This document shows, piece by piece, positions 62,315 to 64,000 of a stretch of DNA of 64,000 nucleotides. The position numbers and the translations under genes are program-made. The notes beneath the pieces were generated by a model. That model was given only the letters and a program-made list of their open reading frames with translations, searched no databases and was not told the DNA's origin. Each line of letters starts with the position of its first letter. Within the stretch, counting starts at the first letter, position 1. Where the stretch lies: the NCBI GenBank assembly GCA_016793465.1, contig JAEUJW010000077.1, positions 1-64,000 of the forward strand. The letters run 5' to 3'. The stretch is from Myxococcales bacterium (GTDB lineage: Bacteria; Myxococcota; Polyangia; Nannocystales; Nannocystaceae).

Positions 62315-62793
62315 GAGGCGACAAGCTGTGGATCATGGTGGACATCGAGACGTCGGGGCCGATCTACGGGCGCCACTCGATGACCGAGCTGGGGGCCGCG
62401 GTCGGCACCCCCGAGCGCGGCGTGCTCGACCGCTTCGAGGTCTTCATTAAGCCGATCTCCGAGGAGGTGAGGACGAGCCGCGGGTCGTTCGCCCGCGCGA
62501 AGGAGTCGGGGCTCGCGCCCGCGGAGGCGATGCGGCGCTTCGCCGAGTGGACCGCGCCGCACCGCGAGCGCAAGGCGACCTTCGTGGCCCGGCCGGCGGC
62601 GTTCGACTGGCCGTGGATCGTCTGGTACGCGTGGACCTTCCTCGGGGACAACCCGTTCGGCTTCAAGGCGGTGTGCGCGTCGTCGTGGTTCGAGGGCCGC
62701 GGGCGCACGTTCCGCGTCGACCTGCCGCACCGGGCCGTCGACGACGCGGACATCCAGCTGCGGCACTTCTTCGAGCACGGGTCGGTTCGCTAG
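62311..62793 (+). CDS. DEDD-family 3'-5' exonuclease
   Basis: 160 residues. DIETSGPIYGRHSMTELGAA (Asp11, Glu13), FVARPAAFDWPWIVW and HRAVDDADIQLRHFF give the four acidic residues and the His of the RNase T/DnaQ fold. It is distinct from the first exonuclease in the operon, and the two may cooperate or form a heterodimer (inference). Followed by about 146 bases without a gene. Confidence 0.88.
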   Translation: MRGDKLWIMVDIETSGPIYGRHSMTELGAAVGTPERGVLDRFEVFIKPISEEVRTSRGSFARAKESGLAPAEAMRRFAEWTAPHRERKATFVARPAAFDWPWIVWYAWTFLGDNPFGFKAVCASSWFEGRGRTFRVDLPHRAVDDADIQLRHFFEHGSVR

Positions 62794-62927
62794 GCCGCGT
62801 CGCGCCGCGCACCGGCGCGACGCGCGGGCGGGGCGCGCTCCGTCGCGGTCCACGGCGCCGTTCGCTGCATCGCTGCGGCCCGCGTGCAGCTGGCTGCGTG
62901 GCCGCGCGGCGGGGTCGCGGCGGGCGT

Positions 62928-62933
62928 TACGCT
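62928..62933 (+). promoter_or_regulatory. -10 box TACGCT, leaderless start
   Basis: TACGCT ends six bases before the ATG at 62940. Confidence 0.35.
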
Positions 62934-62939
62934 CGGCCG

Positions 62940-64000
62940 ATGCGCGTCCTCGCCGTCCTGCTGTGCGTCGCCGGTTGTGCCGCTCGCTCCCCCGACCCCG
63001 CGCCGCCGTCGCCGACCGCGGCGCCGGGCGGACCCGCGGATCCCGTGATGACCGCCGAGATCCAGCGCATCGAGGCGATGCTCGTCGAGGAGCCCGACAA
63101 CACCCCGTACATGTACGTGCTCGCGACCTACTACGACCGCGTGCGCGACGGGGACAGGGCCGTCATGACCCTCGAGCGGCTCGCGCGCAAGGGCTGGGAC
63201 CTCGGCGTCGGGCCCGACTTCCCCAACACCGGCGACACGCCGGCGTTCCGCGCGGTCGCGGCGCGGCTCGACGCCCGCGTCACCCCGGTCCACCGCGCCA
63301 GCGAGGCGTTCCGCTTCCCGCGGCGGCGCGACGTCCGCTCCGAGGGCTGCGCCTACGACCCGGTCGACGACCGCTTCTACTACAGCGGCGGCGCGGGCAC
63401 CCTGCTGCGGGTCGACCGCGAGGGCGCGATCGAGGAGGTCGCGGTCGACCCGGTCGGCCGCAAGTTCGGCCGCCTCGGGATGGACGTCGACGCCGGGCGC
63501 CGCCAGCTGTGGGCCGTCTCCGCCGCCTTCGACCCGTCGGCGGACCCCGACGAGCAGGGCCGCAGCGGCGTGTCCGTGTACGACCTGCGCGACGGCCGGC
63601 TGCTGCGGCGCGTCATGGCCGGCTCGGCCGCCGAGCCGTGGCTCCTCAACGACATGACGCTGCTCGCCGACGGCACCGCCTACGTCAGCGACACCGGCCG
63701 CGACGCGGTCGTCCGCCTGGCCCCCGGCGCCGACCGCTTCGAGACGTTCGCCGCCGGCCTGAGCTCGCCGAACGGCGTCGTCGTGTCGGCCGACGAGAGG
63801 ACCCTGTACGTCGCCGACTTCCGCGGGCTCAACGCCATCGACCTCGCGACCGGCGCGCGCGAGCTCCTGAGGGCCGCGACGCTGCTCCACGGCATCGACG
63901 GCCTGCTCGAGCACCGCGGCGCGCTCGTCGGGATCCAGAACGTGATCGGCGGCCCGCGCGTGGTCCGCGTGCACACCCGCGACGGCAACCGCGTCGAGGT
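62940..64000 (+). CDS. Partial lipoprotein with SMP-30/NHL-like propeller
   Basis: 353 codons visible; the 3' end is beyond the window. Lipobox VAGC (Cys13), a short Pro/Ala linker, a helical segment with a TPR-like look (PDNTPYMYVLATYYDRVRDG), then propeller repeats: YDPVDDRFYYSGGAGTLLRV, LLNDMTLLADGTAYVSDTGR, SSPNGVVVSADERTLYVADF. These match the SMP-30/gluconolactonase-like group. Frame kept open by GC-ending codons to the window end. Confidence 0.78.
   Translation, partial: MRVLAVLLCVAGCAARSPDPAPPSPTAAPGGPADPVMTAEIQRIEAMLVEEPDNTPYMYVLATYYDRVRDGDRAVMTLERLARKGWDLGVGPDFPNTGDTPAFRAVAARLDARVTPVHRASEAFRFPRRRDVRSEGCAYDPVDDRFYYSGGAGTLLRVDREGAIEEVAVDPVGRKFGRLGMDVDAGRRQLWAVSAAFDPSADPDEQGRSGVSVYDLRDGRLLRRVMAGSAAEPWLLNDMTLLADGTAYVSDTGRDAVVRLAPGADRFETFAAGLSSPNGVVVSADERTLYVADFRGLNAIDLATGARELLRAATLLHGIDGLLEHRGALVGIQNVIGGPRVVRVHTRDGNRVE

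Overview
The window is very G+C-rich chromosomal DNA with genes densely packed on both strands and codons that almost always end in G or C. Several features point to a myxobacterium of the Nannocystis type: many lipoproteins with long Ser/Thr/Gly or Pro/Ala linkers after the lipobox, a protein with a MYXO-CTERM-like tail, planctomycete/myxobacterial DUF1592 and DUF1552 proteins, a fused allantoicase, hybrid histidine kinases and a Ser/Thr kinase. This placement is inferred from protein style only. I see no phage, insertion sequence, CRISPR array or rRNA operon.

Layout. 1-7 kb: an unknown exported protein, an rpsU operon, pterin genes (an SDR reductase opposite folE), a phosphatase, a LON-substrate-binding-domain protein, mrp and def. 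7-20 kb: two lipoproteins (one a GH31 glycosidase), two histidine kinases, an alkyltransferase-like protein, a TetR regulator, a MurI-like racemase, a methyltransferase with an unusual N-terminus and an alpha/beta hydrolase. 20-30 kb: a GCS2-CBS fusion overlapping an aspartoacylase-family gene, DUF924, dusA, a porin, an orphan ABC binding protein and two surface proteins. 30-36 kb: a urate-to-ureidoglycolate operon (puuD-allB-alc/uraD-uraH) facing a citrate-lyase-like gene. 36-38.3 kb: a tRNA array. 38-49 kb: lipoproteins, a bestrophin, an MpaB-type oxygenase, an Omp85-type barrel and a CHAT-kinase fusion. 49-64 kb: a zinc peptidase, a LigD polymerase with a PARG-like gene, an RsbT-RsbS-PAS/STAS module, a DUF1592/DUF1552 pair, an OYE reductase, two overlapping DEDD exonucleases and a partial beta-propeller lipoprotein.

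Four signals are not explained by ordinary annotation. (1) The tRNA array (13 tRNAs plus one aberrant copy) serves only codons beginning CU, CC or CG (Leu, Pro, Arg). It is preceded by a good promoter and a 37-codon reading frame in which 16 of the last 18 codons are CTN, CCN or CGN, followed by hairpins. This looks like an attenuator that senses the tRNAs it controls. (2) An 18-base imperfect palindrome, CCTGnCC-N4-GGnCAGG, occurs six times inside unrelated genes and is repeatedly built from rare codons. (3) Nine genes have a TAnnnT box only 5-7 bases before the start codon, which suggests leaderless transcription. (4) There are new-looking fusions: CHAT + Ser/Thr kinase + TM + SPOR-like, a CHAT-like His/Cys region + methyltransferase, and allantoicase + OHCU decarboxylase.

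All calls come from reading the sequence by eye. No database search, folding program or statistic was run.
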